This document shows, one piece after another, positions 18,238-27,570 of a DNA stretch of 64,000 bases. The notes below the pieces were generated by a model. That model was given only the letters and a program-made list of their open reading frames with translations, made no database searches and had not been told where the DNA came from. Source of the stretch: Nonomuraea solani (GTDB lineage Bacteria; Actinomycetota; Actinomycetes; Streptosporangiales; Streptosporangiaceae); the NCBI RefSeq assembly GCF_900108335.1, contig NZ_FNVT01000015.1:186001-250000 (forward strand). The letters are read 5' to 3'. The translations under genes were made by a program, and so were the position numbers. Position 1 is the stretch's first letter. Each line of letters starts with the position of its first letter.

Positions 18238-18336
18238 GTCTGTAGAAAATCTCGACCTGGCTACCGGCCGTTCCGACCTGCAGTCCTTTTCGGATCGATT
18301 ACAGACTATTGACGCCGCAACACAGGTCTGTAGATT
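18238..18336 (+). promoter_or_regulatory. Promoter and repeated GTCTGTA operator-like sites between boxB and the importer
   Basis: GTCTGTAGA occurs at 18238-18246 and 18326-18334, and its inverse TACAGAC at 18300-18306. A promoter-like pair TTGACG (18309-18314) and TAGATT (18331-18336), spacing 16, faces the importer operon, and the third repeat overlaps the -10. This is the expected place for repression by the nearby PaaX-family protein. Confidence 0.5.
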
Positions 18337-18388
18337 CTGGGCCCACCAGCCAGCGTGTGGCGCCGACGTTCAACTGCCAGGAGTCGCC

Positions 18389-19579
18389 ATGGGTGTCCGC
18401 TCCGTTGTCCCGCGCACGTTACGACCGGCCCTCCTCGCACTGACAGGCGTTCTCGTGCTGTCCGGCTGCGCGGGTTCGAGCCTCGACCAGTCCGGCGGTC
18501 AGCAGGCCGGCGGCACGGTGAAGATCGGGTTACTGGTGCCGCTGTCCGGCGTCTACGCACCGCTCGGGGAGGACATGCGCAACGGCTTCCAGCTCTATCT
18601 CACCGAGCACGGCGGCAAGCTCGGCGGGCGTACCGCCGAGGTGGTCAGCGCCGACGAGGGCGAGGGCCCGCAGACGGGCGTCCCCGCGGCGCAGAAGCTG
18701 GTCACCCAGGACCAGGCCGCCGCCGTCGTCGGCGTGGTGAACTCCGCCACCGCGCTCGGCCTGCGGGATTTCTTCCACGAGTCGAAGAAGCCGCTGCTGA
18801 TCGCCAACGCCGGCGCCAACGACATCACCGGCGCCCGCAAGTCCGCGTACGTGTGGCGCACCAGCTTCGCCAACGGCAAGGTCAGCGCGGCACTCGGCCC
18901 CGCCGTGGCGAAGGAGGTCAAGGAGGGCGTCTACCTCATCGCCGCCGACTACGCCGCCGGGCGGGAGATGGTCGCCGGGTTCCGCAGGACGTTCGAGGCG
19001 GCCGGCGGCAAGGTCGCCGGGGAGAAGTACACGCCGTTCGGCAAGACCCAGGACTTCCAGCCGTTCCTGTCGGCGATCCGCGGCTCGGGCGCCAAGGCCG
19101 TCTACGGTTTCTACGCCGGCGCGGAGGCGGTCAGCTTCGTCAAGCAGTACCAGCAGTTCGGCCTGGCCGAGAGCATCCCGCTCTACGGCACCGGGTTCCT
19201 GACCGAGGGCGGCGTGCTGGACGCGCAGGGCGAGGCCGCGGTGGGCGTGAAGACGTCCCTGCACTACTCCACGGAGCTCGGCACGCCGCGCAACAAGGAG
19301 TTCATCGCCGCCTACCGCAAGGCCTACGACGAGGCGCCGACGGTCTATGCGGTGCAGGCCTACGACGCCGCCGCCGTGCTCGACAAGGCCCTGGCCAAGG
19401 CCCCCGGCGGGAGCGGCGAGGAGCTGGTCAAAGCGCTCGGCGGGGTCGGTCCCATCGACAGCCCCCGAGGACAGTGGAGCTTCGACGCCGACCACGACGC
19501 CCAGCAGAAGTACTACCTGCGCGAGGTGCGCTCCAGCGGCGGCGCCGTGGTCAACGCCGTCGTCAGCGAGCTGGGCTGA
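18389..19579 (+). CDS. Substrate-binding lipoprotein of a branched-chain-amino-acid-type (HAAT) ABC importer
   Basis: This 396-residue protein starts at ATG 18389 behind CCAGGAG. A lipoprotein signal with lipobox VLSGC puts the acylated Cys near residue 28. The mature part is a type I periplasmic-binding fold (VKIGLLVPLSGVYAPLGEDMRNGFQLYL, then AAVVGVVNSATALGLRDFF). Members of this family bind amino acids, urea or aromatic acids. Location next to boxB and a PaaX regulator suggests benzoate or a related aromatic acid. It is first in a five-gene operon with overlapping stops and starts. Confidence 0.9.
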   Translation: MGVRSVVPRTLRPALLALTGVLVLSGCAGSSLDQSGGQQAGGTVKIGLLVPLSGVYAPLGEDMRNGFQLYLTEHGGKLGGRTAEVVSADEGEGPQTGVPAAQKLVTQDQAAAVVGVVNSATALGLRDFFHESKKPLLIANAGANDITGARKSAYVWRTSFANGKVSAALGPAVAKEVKEGVYLIAADYAAGREMVAGFRRTFEAAGGKVAGEKYTPFGKTQDFQPFLSAIRGSGAKAVYGFYAGAEAVSFVKQYQQFGLAESIPLYGTGFLTEGGVLDAQGEAAVGVKTSLHYSTELGTPRNKEFIAAYRKAYDEAPTVYAVQAYDAAAVLDKALAKAPGGSGEELVKALGGVGPIDSPRGQWSFDADHDAQQKYYLREVRSSGGAVVNAVVSELG

Positions 19580-20442
19580 TGGCCGCCTACCTGGTGAGCG
19601 GGCTGAACGGCCTGGCGATGGGCTCGTTGCTGTTCGCCATCGCGCTGGGCCTGTCGCTGGTGTTCGGCATGATGGACGTGCTCAACCTCGCCCACGGCGC
19701 CGTCTACCTGGTCGGTGCGTATGTGGCGGTCGCGCTGGCCGCCGACGGCGGGAGCATGACGGCCTTCGTCCTGGCGGTGCTGCTGGCCGCCGGGGTGGGC
19801 GCCGCGCTCGGCGGCGTGCTCGCGGGCCTGACCCGGGCCACGCCGCGCCATCTCGACCAGGCGCTGCTCACGCTCGGCGTGTCGCTCGTCGTCGCCGAGT
19901 CGTTGTCCGTGCTGTTCGGCGACGACGTGCACGCGATCGCGGCGCCCGCGCCGGTCGACGGGAGCGTCGCGCTGTTCGGCGAGCCGTATCCGCTCTACCG
20001 GCTGCTGGTGATCGGGTTCGGCGTGGTGCTGGCCGTGGCGGTCTACGCGCTGGTCGAGCGGAGCCGGCTCGGCTCGGTGATCCGCGCGATCGTCGCCGAC
20101 CGCGACATGGTGTCGGCCCTGGGTGTCAACACCGGCCGGGTGCTCATGGGCGTCTTCGCGGCCGGGGCCGGGCTCGCCGCGGCCGGCGGGGTGCTGGCCG
20201 GGCCGATCCTCGGGGCGCAGCCGGGCCTGGACGAGAAGGTGCTGCTGCTGGCGCTCGTCGTCGTGGTGATCGGCGGGCTCGGCTCGGTGCGGGGCGCGCT
20301 GCTCGGCGCGATCCTCATCGGGCAGGTGCAGGCGCTCGGCACGTCGCTGCTGCCGGAGTACGCGTCGTTCCTCGTCTTCGCGGCGATGGCCCTGGTCCTC
20401 CTGGTACGCCCGGCCGGGCTGCTGCCGGCGGTCCGCGCATGA
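19579..20442 (+). CDS. HAAT ABC importer permease, LivH type
   Basis: This 287-residue membrane protein has about eight helices and the LivH family signatures LSLVFGMMDVLNLAHGAVYLVGAYVA and ALVVVVIGGLGSVRGALLGAILIGQ. The ATG at 19579 shares its A with the stop of the binding-protein gene. It forms the inner-membrane channel with the following LivM-type protein. Substrate is unknown and probably an aromatic acid from context. Confidence 0.92.
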   Translation: MAAYLVSGLNGLAMGSLLFAIALGLSLVFGMMDVLNLAHGAVYLVGAYVAVALAADGGSMTAFVLAVLLAAGVGAALGGVLAGLTRATPRHLDQALLTLGVSLVVAESLSVLFGDDVHAIAAPAPVDGSVALFGEPYPLYRLLVIGFGVVLAVAVYALVERSRLGSVIRAIVADRDMVSALGVNTGRVLMGVFAAGAGLAAAGGVLAGPILGAQPGLDEKVLLLALVVVVIGGLGSVRGALLGAILIGQVQALGTSLLPEYASFLVFAAMALVLLVRPAGLLPAVRA

Positions 20443-21410
20443 GGGCTGTGGCGGCCGGACGGACGCTCGTGCTGACCGGTGGGGTGGTGATCGTCCTGCT
20501 GGCGGCGGCGCCGCTGGTGCTGGGCGCCTACCCGGTGACGACGATGACGCGCATCCTGGCCTTCGCCGTCCTGGTGCTCAGCGTCGACCTGCTGACCGGC
20601 GTCACGGGCCTGCCCACGCTCGGGCAGGCGGCCTACTTCGGGACGGGTGCCTACACGGCCGCCCTCGTCGGCATCCACCTGACCTCCGACGCCCTGGCGC
20701 AGGCGGTCGCCGGGCTGGTGGCGGGCCTGGTCGCCGCCGGGCTGACCGGCTGGGTCGCCGTACGGGCCGGGGGCATCGTGTTCCTCATGCTGACCCTCGC
20801 GATCGGCGAGTCGGCGCACCAGGTCGCCGACACGTGGCCGGCCATCGGCGCCGGGAACGGCCTGGCCGGGATGCCGCCGATCAGCCTCTTCGGCGGCCCG
20901 CCGCTGCCCGCCGCCGGGTACGTCTACTGGTGGGTGCTGGCGGTCGCGGTCACCGTCTACGCGGCGGTGGCCCTGGTGGTGCGGTCGCCGTACGGCAGGA
21001 CGCTGCGCGGCATCCGCGACAACGAGCCCCGGATGCGGGCGCTCGGCTACCGTCCCGCGCTCGCCAGGTACGGCGTGTTCTGCCTGGCGGGAGCCGTCGC
21101 GGGCGCGGGCGGCGCGCTGTGGGCGGCGCAGGCCAGGTTCGTCTCGCCCGGCGATCTGGGGTTCGAGGTGGCGGCGCTCGCGCTGCTCAGCGTGGTGATC
21201 GGCGGGGCGGGCAGCCTGTGGGGGCCGTGCGCGGGCGCGGCCCTGGTGCTGCTCGTCCGCGACAACCTGTCGGCCTCCATCGGCGGGCACGGCCCTCTGG
21301 TGCTGGGGCTGGTGTTCGTGGCGGTGGTCTTCCTGCTGCCGAGGGGCGTCGCCGGGATCCGGCGTGAGAAAGGGCGGCTCTCGTGGCGCGGGAAAGGGCG
21401 GCTCTCGTGA
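20439..21410 (+). CDS. HAAT ABC importer permease, LivM type
   Basis: This 323-residue protein has many membrane helices and the LivM blocks LTGVTGLPTLGQAAYFGTGAYTAAL, GRTLRGIRDNEPRMRALGY and LALLSVVIGGAGSLWGPCAGAALV. It starts with ATG 20439 (ATGA overlap). The last 15 residues (REKGRLSWRGKGRLS) are a duplicated eight-residue tail arising from a 24-bp tandem duplication that also spans the start of the next gene. Confidence 0.92.
   Translation: MRAVAAGRTLVLTGGVVIVLLAAAPLVLGAYPVTTMTRILAFAVLVLSVDLLTGVTGLPTLGQAAYFGTGAYTAALVGIHLTSDALAQAVAGLVAGLVAAGLTGWVAVRAGGIVFLMLTLAIGESAHQVADTWPAIGAGNGLAGMPPISLFGGPPLPAAGYVYWWVLAVAVTVYAAVALVVRSPYGRTLRGIRDNEPRMRALGYRPALARYGVFCLAGAVAGAGGALWAAQARFVSPGDLGFEVAALALLSVVIGGAGSLWGPCAGAALVLLVRDNLSASIGGHGPLVLGLVFVAVVFLLPRGVAGIRREKGRLSWRGKGRLS
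21368..21409 (+). repeat. 24-bp tandem duplication across the permease stop / ATPase start
   Basis: GAAAGGGCGGCTCTCGTG occurs at 21368-21385 and 21392-21409. Each copy contains a ribosome-site-like GAAAGGG and a GTG, giving two candidate starts (21383 and 21407) for the ATPase gene. Confidence 0.9.
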
Positions 21411-22179
21411 CGCCTCTGCTGGAGCTGCGCGGGCTCACGCACGCCTACGGCTCGCTCAAGGCGGTCGACGGTGTCGATCTGACGGTACGGCCCGGCGAGC
21501 GGCACGCCCTGATCGGGCCGAACGGGGCCGGGAAGTCGACGCTGTTCGCCACGGTGGCCGGGACCCTGGCGGCCTCAGGTGGCAGCGTGCTGTTCGACGG
21601 CCAGGACATCACGGGGCTGCGCGAGTCAGAACGGGCCCGCCGTGGCCTGCTGCGCACGTACCAGCACTCCAGTCTGTTCCTGGACTGCTCGGTGGCCGAC
21701 AACGTCGCGCTCGCGGTGCAGCGGGTGCACCGGGTGGCGCATCGGCTCGACCGGGCCGCGTGGCGCTTCCGGCGTACCGAGGCCGAGACCGCGCGGCACC
21801 TCGAGGCCGTCGGGCTCGCCGGGCGGGCGAACGACCGGGCCGCCGACCTGTCCCACGGCGAGCGCCGGCAGCTCGAAGTGGCGATGGTGCTGGCCGCACG
21901 GCCCGCCCTCGTCATGTTCGACGAGCCCACGGCCGGCATGTCGGCCGCCGAGACCGAACGCTTCGCGGAGCTGGTCGAGAGCCTGCCGAGCGCCCTGACC
22001 CTGCTCATCGTCGAGCACGACCTGGACGTGGTGTTCCGCCTGGCCGACCGGGTCACCGTGCTGTATCTGGGACGGGTGCTGGCCTCCGGCCCGCCCGAGC
22101 GGATCCGGGCCGACGAGGAGGTGCGGCGCGCCTACCTGGGCGCCGCCAGGACCGACGAGCTGTTCACCGGGGATTTCTC

Positions 22180-22183
<4 letters not shown>
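21407..22183 (+). CDS. HAAT ABC importer ATPase, LivG type
   Basis: About 258 residues with Walker A (GPNGAGKST), Q-loop region (RTYQHSSLF), signature LSHGERRQLEVAMVLA, Walker B (ALVMFDEPTAG) and the H-loop in IVEHDLDVVFRLADRVTVL. GTG 21407 is preferred because it overlaps the permease stop as GTGA, like the other junctions in this operon; GTG 21383, eight codons earlier, lies in the duplicated copy of the same site. It energises uptake together with the LivF-type ATPase. Confidence 0.92.
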
Positions 22184-22872
<689 letters not shown>

Positions 22873-22966
22873 CACCGGAGCGCCGAACCACGAGCGCTAC
22901 CTGGCCGCCCTGGAGGCGGGAGTTGACCGGCCGCTTCCCGTCGGGTGAACTGAGATCGGGAGGGTC

Positions 22967-23632
22967 ATGTCGCTGCGCGCACACGCGGTCCTGGTCGACC
23001 TCGACGGCGTGATCATCAATTCGTTCCCCACGACCAGCGCCGCCATCGCCGCGGTGGCCAGCGCCGAGCTCGGCCGGCTGATCTCGGCCGCCGACTGCCA
23101 CCCCTACGCCGGTGGGCCGCCGCCCGACGCGCTGCGGCTGCTCGGGGTGGCGGATCCCGATCTCGCGTACGAGCGCGGCTTCGACGCCGCCATGCGGGCC
23201 GCGCTGGCGGAGACGGTCATCTTCACGGACGTCGTGGCCGCGATCACCGAACTGGCGCGGGCCGGCGCGTCCATCGCGGTGGTGACCGCGCAGGCGCGGC
23301 GGCGCGTCGGCATGCTGTTGCCGCCGGACCTCGCCGATCACATCGGCGTGGTGATCGCCCACGAGGACGTCGACCGGCCCAAGCCCGCACCGGACGGGGT
23401 ACGGGCCGCGCTGCGGACTCTGGGCGTCCCGCCGGAGCGGGCGGTGTTCGTGGGCGACGCCCCGAAGGACATGCTGGCCGGCCGGGCCGCCGGGGTGTGC
23501 AGCCTGGGGGTGACGTGGGGCTTCCACACCGAGGAGGAGCTGGTGGAGGCGGGGGCGGACGGGATCGTACGAGATCCGACCGACCTCACCGCCCGGATCG
23601 TCCACCACCTCGGCCCGGCGTCCGGCGGGTAG
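22967..23632 (+). CDS. HAD-family phosphohydrolase
   Basis: This 221-residue haloacid-dehalogenase-like protein shows motif I VDLDGVI (nucleophile Asp in VLVDLDGV), motif II VVTAQ, Lys of motif III in DRPKPAPDG and motif IV VFVGDAPKDMLAGRAAG. This is the phosphoglycolate-phosphatase-like C1-cap subgroup. The 94 bases before it contain AGGGTC only. It lies between the importer operon and the convergent end of the biosynthetic island (stops 1 base apart). It could therefore be a housekeeping phosphatase or a nucleotide/sugar phosphatase serving the island. Confidence 0.82.
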   Translation: MSLRAHAVLVDLDGVIINSFPTTSAAIAAVASAELGRLISAADCHPYAGGPPPDALRLLGVADPDLAYERGFDAAMRAALAETVIFTDVVAAITELARAGASIAVVTAQARRRVGMLLPPDLADHIGVVIAHEDVDRPKPAPDGVRAALRTLGVPPERAVFVGDAPKDMLAGRAAGVCSLGVTWGFHTEEELVEAGADGIVRDPTDLTARIVHHLGPASGG

Positions 23633-25489
23633 TCACCGCCGTCCCCGCGCCCAGTCGTCGAGCGCGTCGATCAGCCAGCCGGCGTCGCCCGCGACCACGA
23701 CCGACGTGCTCAGCATGGCCTCCCGCAGGTCCAGGCCGTGCGCCTCGGCGGTCGCCCCGGTGTGCCAGCTGTCGAACACCGCGTCGAGCAGCCCTTCGAC
23801 CACCCACGCCTCCCCCGCCCCCGCGATGCGCCGCACCGGTTCCGTCCGGCGCAGCACGGTGTCGGCGAGGTCGCCGTACTGGGATCCGACGCGCCCGCCC
23901 CACCCGCCGACCAGCCCGAACAGCAGGGGCCGCAGCCCCGTGTCCAGCACGGGCGTCAGCCCGGTGCCGGCCAGCACGTCACTGCCGCAGACGATGACGT
24001 CGACGGCGCCCTCGGCGAGCAGCACCGGCAGGTCGGCGGACCTCGCCAGCACCACCCGCAGGTCGGGCTCGGCGAAGGAGTGCACCAAACGCCGGTCCGT
24101 CGGCAGCCGGTGGCCGAAGGCGTCGGCGAGAAACCGCCCGATCAGCCTGCGGTACGGCGAACCGGCCGAAACCCCCAGCCGCAGGGGACGATCCCGTGCC
24201 GCGCCGCTCCGGGTCCACACCGCGCCCCCACGATCGGCGGCATGGGCCGCGGCGACCGCCCGCAGGGCCCGGCCGAGCTGGACGCGGGCGTGCTCGTGCT
24301 GCTCGGGCGACAGCAGCGAGCCCCGGTTGCCCTCGATGTTGATGACGCGAATTCCGTTCTCACGGACCCACCCGACCAGGGCGCCGGGCAGCGAGTCGTC
24401 CGGAATGCCGGTCAGGTCCAGCCACGGCCGCCCCAGGATGCCGGCCGCCTCGCGCGCGGTGGCCGACCCCTCGGAACGGCGCGGATCCCAGGTCACCGTG
24501 CCGTCGGCGATGTACACCGTGGTCCAGGTGCGGTGCCGGTAGCTGTGGCCGCCGAGCACGGTCAGGTGGGCGTCGCCGAAGTCGTCCACTCCGCCGAGGA
24601 TCCGCTCGGTGCGCTCGGTACGCCGCCCTTCGGGCAGCACGCAGAAGCTCGGCAGCCCCAGCTCGGCCGTCACGCTCAGCACGAGCTGGTTGACGCCGGT
24701 CTGCCCGCCCACCACGATGACCGGCCCCGCGGCCCGGCGTACCCGGTCGAACAGCCTCCCTTCCCGCTCGTCCGCGCTGGTGCGGCCGGTCAGGTGGCTG
24801 AAGACGGCGTTCAGATCGTCCTCGTGAGGGGGACGCGTCTCGCCTTCCGCCTTCCCGGCGGCGATCTCCGCCTCCCGTGCGGCCAGGTCGGCCGGGGTGC
24901 CCGCGAGCCGCGCCAGCAGGTACGCGGCGGCCGCGGCGGGCAGTCCGGCCACGTCCATGGGCAGCCACTCCGCGCCGCCGGTGCCGGTGTCGAGCCGGGC
25001 GAGGGCGGCGGGGTCGCCGATGACGTACGTGACGCGCCCGGCCGCCAGTTCGTCACGCAACCGGCCGCACGCGACGTCCGGCCCGCCGACCAGCACCGCC
25101 ACCGGCACGCCGGGCGGTACGGGCGAAGCGAGCGCACCCGGCTCGACCAGCAGCAGATCAGGAGATCCCGGCACATCGAGGACCGCATCGAGGGCCACGC
25201 CGACGGCCGGCGGGGTCAGCGGATAGTGGTCGATCAGGCGTTGCCGGTGGATGGCGATGCCCCTGCGGCGCAGGTCGTCCACCGGAGAGGTGAGCGGTTC
25301 GCCGGGGTGGCGGCGGCGGGCGATCGCGCCGCTCCACCCCACCGTGCGGGGACGGGGCACCGGCCCGAGCCGGTCCACGATCTCGGCCAGCACGTCGCCG
25401 ATGAGCCCGCCGGGCACCCACTGGCCGCCGTCGGGCCCGTTCTCCAGGCGCCAGGACAGTTCCCCGATCCCCAGGATGGAGCCCGCCAC
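23633..25489 (-). CDS. Three-part protein with cpYpsA-like and HisG-like domains
   Basis: This 618-residue protein has an architecture I do not recognise. Residues 1-210 (ILGIGELSWRL, GGLIGDVLAEIVDRLG, VTYVIGDPAALARL) faintly resemble a PfkB sugar/nucleoside kinase, but no catalytic GxGD is evident. Residues of about 260-405 (VGGQTGVNQLVLSV, GLPSFCVLPEGRRTE, RTWTTVYIADGTV, GIRVINIEGNRGS) match the cpYpsA/putative molybdenum-carrier Rossmann group, related to LOG nucleotide N-glycosidases. Residues of about 438-610 (RLGVSAGSPYRRL, DVIVCGSDVL, GSQYGDLADTVL, AWVVEGLLDAVFDSWHTGATAEAHGL) resemble the ATP-phosphoribosyltransferase HisG. It is last of the PCP / condensation sub-operon (1-base gap). 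A role in handling a nucleotide or phosphoribosyl unit is inference. Confidence 0.6.
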   Translation of the reverse strand: MAGSILGIGELSWRLENGPDGGQWVPGGLIGDVLAEIVDRLGPVPRPRTVGWSGAIARRRHPGEPLTSPVDDLRRRGIAIHRQRLIDHYPLTPPAVGVALDAVLDVPGSPDLLLVEPGALASPVPPGVPVAVLVGGPDVACGRLRDELAAGRVTYVIGDPAALARLDTGTGGAEWLPMDVAGLPAAAAAYLLARLAGTPADLAAREAEIAAGKAEGETRPPHEDDLNAVFSHLTGRTSADEREGRLFDRVRRAAGPVIVVGGQTGVNQLVLSVTAELGLPSFCVLPEGRRTERTERILGGVDDFGDAHLTVLGGHSYRHRTWTTVYIADGTVTWDPRRSEGSATAREAAGILGRPWLDLTGIPDDSLPGALVGWVRENGIRVINIEGNRGSLLSPEQHEHARVQLGRALRAVAAAHAADRGGAVWTRSGAARDRPLRLGVSAGSPYRRLIGRFLADAFGHRLPTDRRLVHSFAEPDLRVVLARSADLPVLLAEGAVDVIVCGSDVLAGTGLTPVLDTGLRPLLFGLVGGWGGRVGSQYGDLADTVLRRTEPVRRIAGAGEAWVVEGLLDAVFDSWHTGATAEAHGLDLREAMLSTSVVVAGDAGWLIDALDDWARGRR

Positions 25490-25490
25490 C

Positions 25491-26708
25491 TCAGCCCGCC
25501 CTTCCGCGTTCGATGGCGGCGCCCACCCGCCGGTCAGGAGGCAGCGCCCACCGGGCGGGGCCGGCCAGCAGCCGGCCCAGCGATTCCACTCCCGGGTCGT
25601 CCAGGAAGGTGGTGTCGGTGGTCAGGACCACGACGGCGGCGTCCGGCAGCAGGTGGACGCCGATCTGCAGGGCGAACCCACCCGTCGAGAAGCCGGCCCG
25701 CCAGGCGCCCTGCGCGGCCTCTTCGGCTCGCTCCGGCGCCTCCGTGCGCACCGCTTCCGATCCCGACTCCCGGAAGTGGAAGTCGACGACGGACTGCGCG
25801 GGCGTGTCGGCGGCGATGGCGGCGGTGCGCAGGGCGGCGGAGTCGTACCGGCACTCGCGAGAGGCGGCCCACAGCTCCCGCCCGCACCCGGCCGCCAGCT
25901 CGGCCACCGTCTGGTCCGCCTTGATGTCGACAAAGGCCGATCCCCTGCACATCATCAGCCCGATGTGGCGGAGTTCGTCGCGGGTGCGCCGGTTGGCGGC
26001 GAGCACCGCGGTCCATACGGCGGGCTGCCCGGTGACGGCCGACAGGGCCAGGCAGCTCAGCGTGAAGGCGGCCGCGGCCCGGGACACCCCCAGCGACGAG
26101 GACAGCGTCCGGATCACGGTGGCGAGCTCAGAGCTTCGCAGCACGAACGACGCGTTGGGCCCATCGGGCCAGATCGGATCGGGGTAGCGGCCCAGGGCGG
26201 CGACGGCGCGGCGGGAGCGTTCGACGACGGCGGTGATCGCGCGATCCGACCGGGCGACGCCCTCGGGCGAGGACTCCTCGGCCGTGAGCCGATCATGCAG
26301 GTCGAGCGCGCGGGACCGTCCGTCAAACTCCCGTCTCAGCTCCGCGGTCGCCCACCCGTCGAGCAGCCCATGGGCCACCTGGACGCGATGGAGATCGCCG
26401 CCCAGGGAAAGGAGCCGGACATTGCAGAGGGAGTCCGGCGGCGGTTCCGCCTCGCACGTCCGGAACTCGGCGACCGCGTCGTCCGCCGGGTGCACGTGGC
26501 GGAGAACGGCTTCACCCTCACCTCGGACGACCGTGGTACGGAGTGCGGTGTAGCGCCGGATCGCCGCCGTGACGCGCTCCATGATCTCGCCCCGGCCGCC
26601 GCGGAGGTCGATGTCCATCCTGGAGCGCCACTTGCTGTCGAAGACGATCCCGCGGGGCAGGTGCGCGGGCGCGTACCAGGCCACGTACGGCCAGTTGGCC
26701 CTAATCAC
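25491..26708 (-). CDS. Stand-alone condensation-domain (CAT-fold) protein
   Basis: About 405 residues. GTG 26708 is chosen because it overlaps the carrier-protein stop; the open frame extends upstream only as a shadow of that gene. Residues 112-118 read AHGLLDG, a variant of the NRPS condensation motif HHxxxDG in which the second His (H113) and Asp117 are kept. Later blocks (VWTAVLAANRRTRDELRHIGLMMC, SVVDFHFRESG, QIGVHLLPDAAVVVLTTDTTFLDD) fit the C-terminal half of a condensation or acyltransferase domain. It likely transfers an acyl group from the neighbouring carrier protein to an amine or hydroxyl. Confidence 0.72.
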   Translation of the reverse strand: MIRANWPYVAWYAPAHLPRGIVFDSKWRSRMDIDLRGGRGEIMERVTAAIRRYTALRTTVVRGEGEAVLRHVHPADDAVAEFRTCEAEPPPDSLCNVRLLSLGGDLHRVQVAHGLLDGWATAELRREFDGRSRALDLHDRLTAEESSPEGVARSDRAITAVVERSRRAVAALGRYPDPIWPDGPNASFVLRSSELATVIRTLSSSLGVSRAAAAFTLSCLALSAVTGQPAVWTAVLAANRRTRDELRHIGLMMCRGSAFVDIKADQTVAELAAGCGRELWAASRECRYDSAALRTAAIAADTPAQSVVDFHFRESGSEAVRTEAPERAEEAAQGAWRAGFSTGGFALQIGVHLLPDAAVVVLTTDTTFLDDPGVESLGRLLAGPARWALPPDRRVGAAIERGRAG

Positions 26709-26934
26709 CGGACTCGTCCCTTTCGACCGCATCGGCCAGGAACGCCGCCAGGTCGCCGGCCACCGGATGCAGCAGCACCCATTCCGGCGGCACCGTGATG
26801 GGCAGCCGGTCGCCGAGTTCGTCCGCGACGAGGACGGCGAGCATGGAGTGACCGCCCAGGTCGTAGAAGCTCGATTCAGGCGTGGCAGGGACCTCCAGCA
26901 CCCGCTCAAAAACCTCCACGACCACGGTATTCAT
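26701..26934 (-). CDS. Free peptidyl/acyl carrier protein
   Basis: This 77-residue protein has the phosphopantetheine site YDLGGHSMLA with Ser30, and the helix layout of a peptidyl carrier domain. ATG 26934 is used. Its start lies only 13 bases from the start of the divergent HD-hydrolase gene, and its stop overlaps the condensation-protein GTG. It probably presents an acyl or aminoacyl unit to that enzyme. Confidence 0.85.
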   Translation of the reverse strand: MNTVVVEVFERVLEVPATPESSFYDLGGHSMLAVLVADELGDRLPITVPPEWVLLHPVAGDLAAFLADAVERDESGD

Positions 26935-26947
26935 GATTTTTCGGGAA

Positions 26948-27568
26948 ATGACCGATGATGGCATGGTGCATCCGATCTTCATCTCATGGAAGAACTGGCC
27001 GCGCGCTCGCGCGGAACTGGCCACGATGCTCGACGACGATTCCCTGACCCTGGTCGAGACCGCCTTCGACCTCGCGGAAACCTGGCAGGCCGGCCAGCGC
27101 CGGCCAGGCGGCGAGCCCAACACCGAGCACCTGCTGGAGGTCCTGGAGATCCTCACCCGCGGGGCCGGCGAGCGGGACGGTGAGGTGCTGGCCGCCGCCG
27201 CGGCCCACGACGTCATCGAGGACAGCGCGTGCACCCTGGACGTCCTCGAACGCGCGCTCGGCCCCGGCCCTGGCCGGCTGGTCGCGCTGCTGACCGACCC
27301 GGAGCCGCGGCCCGGCGAGAGCCCCGCCGACACCCGGCTGCGCTACCTGCGCGGGATCTCCACGGGGCCCGGGGAGGCGATCCGGATCAAGCTGGCCGAC
27401 CGCTACAGCAACGTCCAGCGGCTGCACCTGCACCCGGATCCGGCCTGGCGGCGCCGCTACTACGCCGAGACGTGCGAGCACATCGTGCCGCTCGCGGCCG
27501 CTCACCCCTGGTTCGCGCGATGCTTCGACTCCTGGCGACGCCACTATTCCTCCTCGCTGGAAGCCTGA
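26948..27568 (+). CDS. HD-domain phosphohydrolase, RelA/SpoT-hydrolase-like
   Basis: About 206 residues; start ATG 26948 or ATG 26963 (both lack a strong ribosome site). The metal-binding set is H61 (EHLLEVLEIL), H87-D88 (AAHDVIED) and D151 (IKLADRYSNVQRL), as in the hydrolase half of SpoT/MESH1. No synthetase or regulatory domain follows. It is the only plus-strand gene inside the island, antisense to the flow of the operon and convergent with the ThyA-like gene (2-base gap). It may hydrolyse a nucleotide intermediate of the pathway or (p)ppGpp; this cannot be decided here. Confidence 0.78.
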   Translation: MTDDGMVHPIFISWKNWPRARAELATMLDDDSLTLVETAFDLAETWQAGQRRPGGEPNTEHLLEVLEILTRGAGERDGEVLAAAAAHDVIEDSACTLDVLERALGPGPGRLVALLTDPEPRPGESPADTRLRYLRGISTGPGEAIRIKLADRYSNVQRLHLHPDPAWRRRYYAETCEHIVPLAAAHPWFARCFDSWRRHYSSSLEA

Positions 27569-27570
27569 CC

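Noticed and set aside
26709..27333. N-terminal extensions of the condensation and carrier-protein frames
   Set aside because: The extra residues are Ser/Arg/Cys-rich translations of neighbouring genes in other frames; the overlapping GTG 26708 and ATG 26934 give domain-accurate starts.
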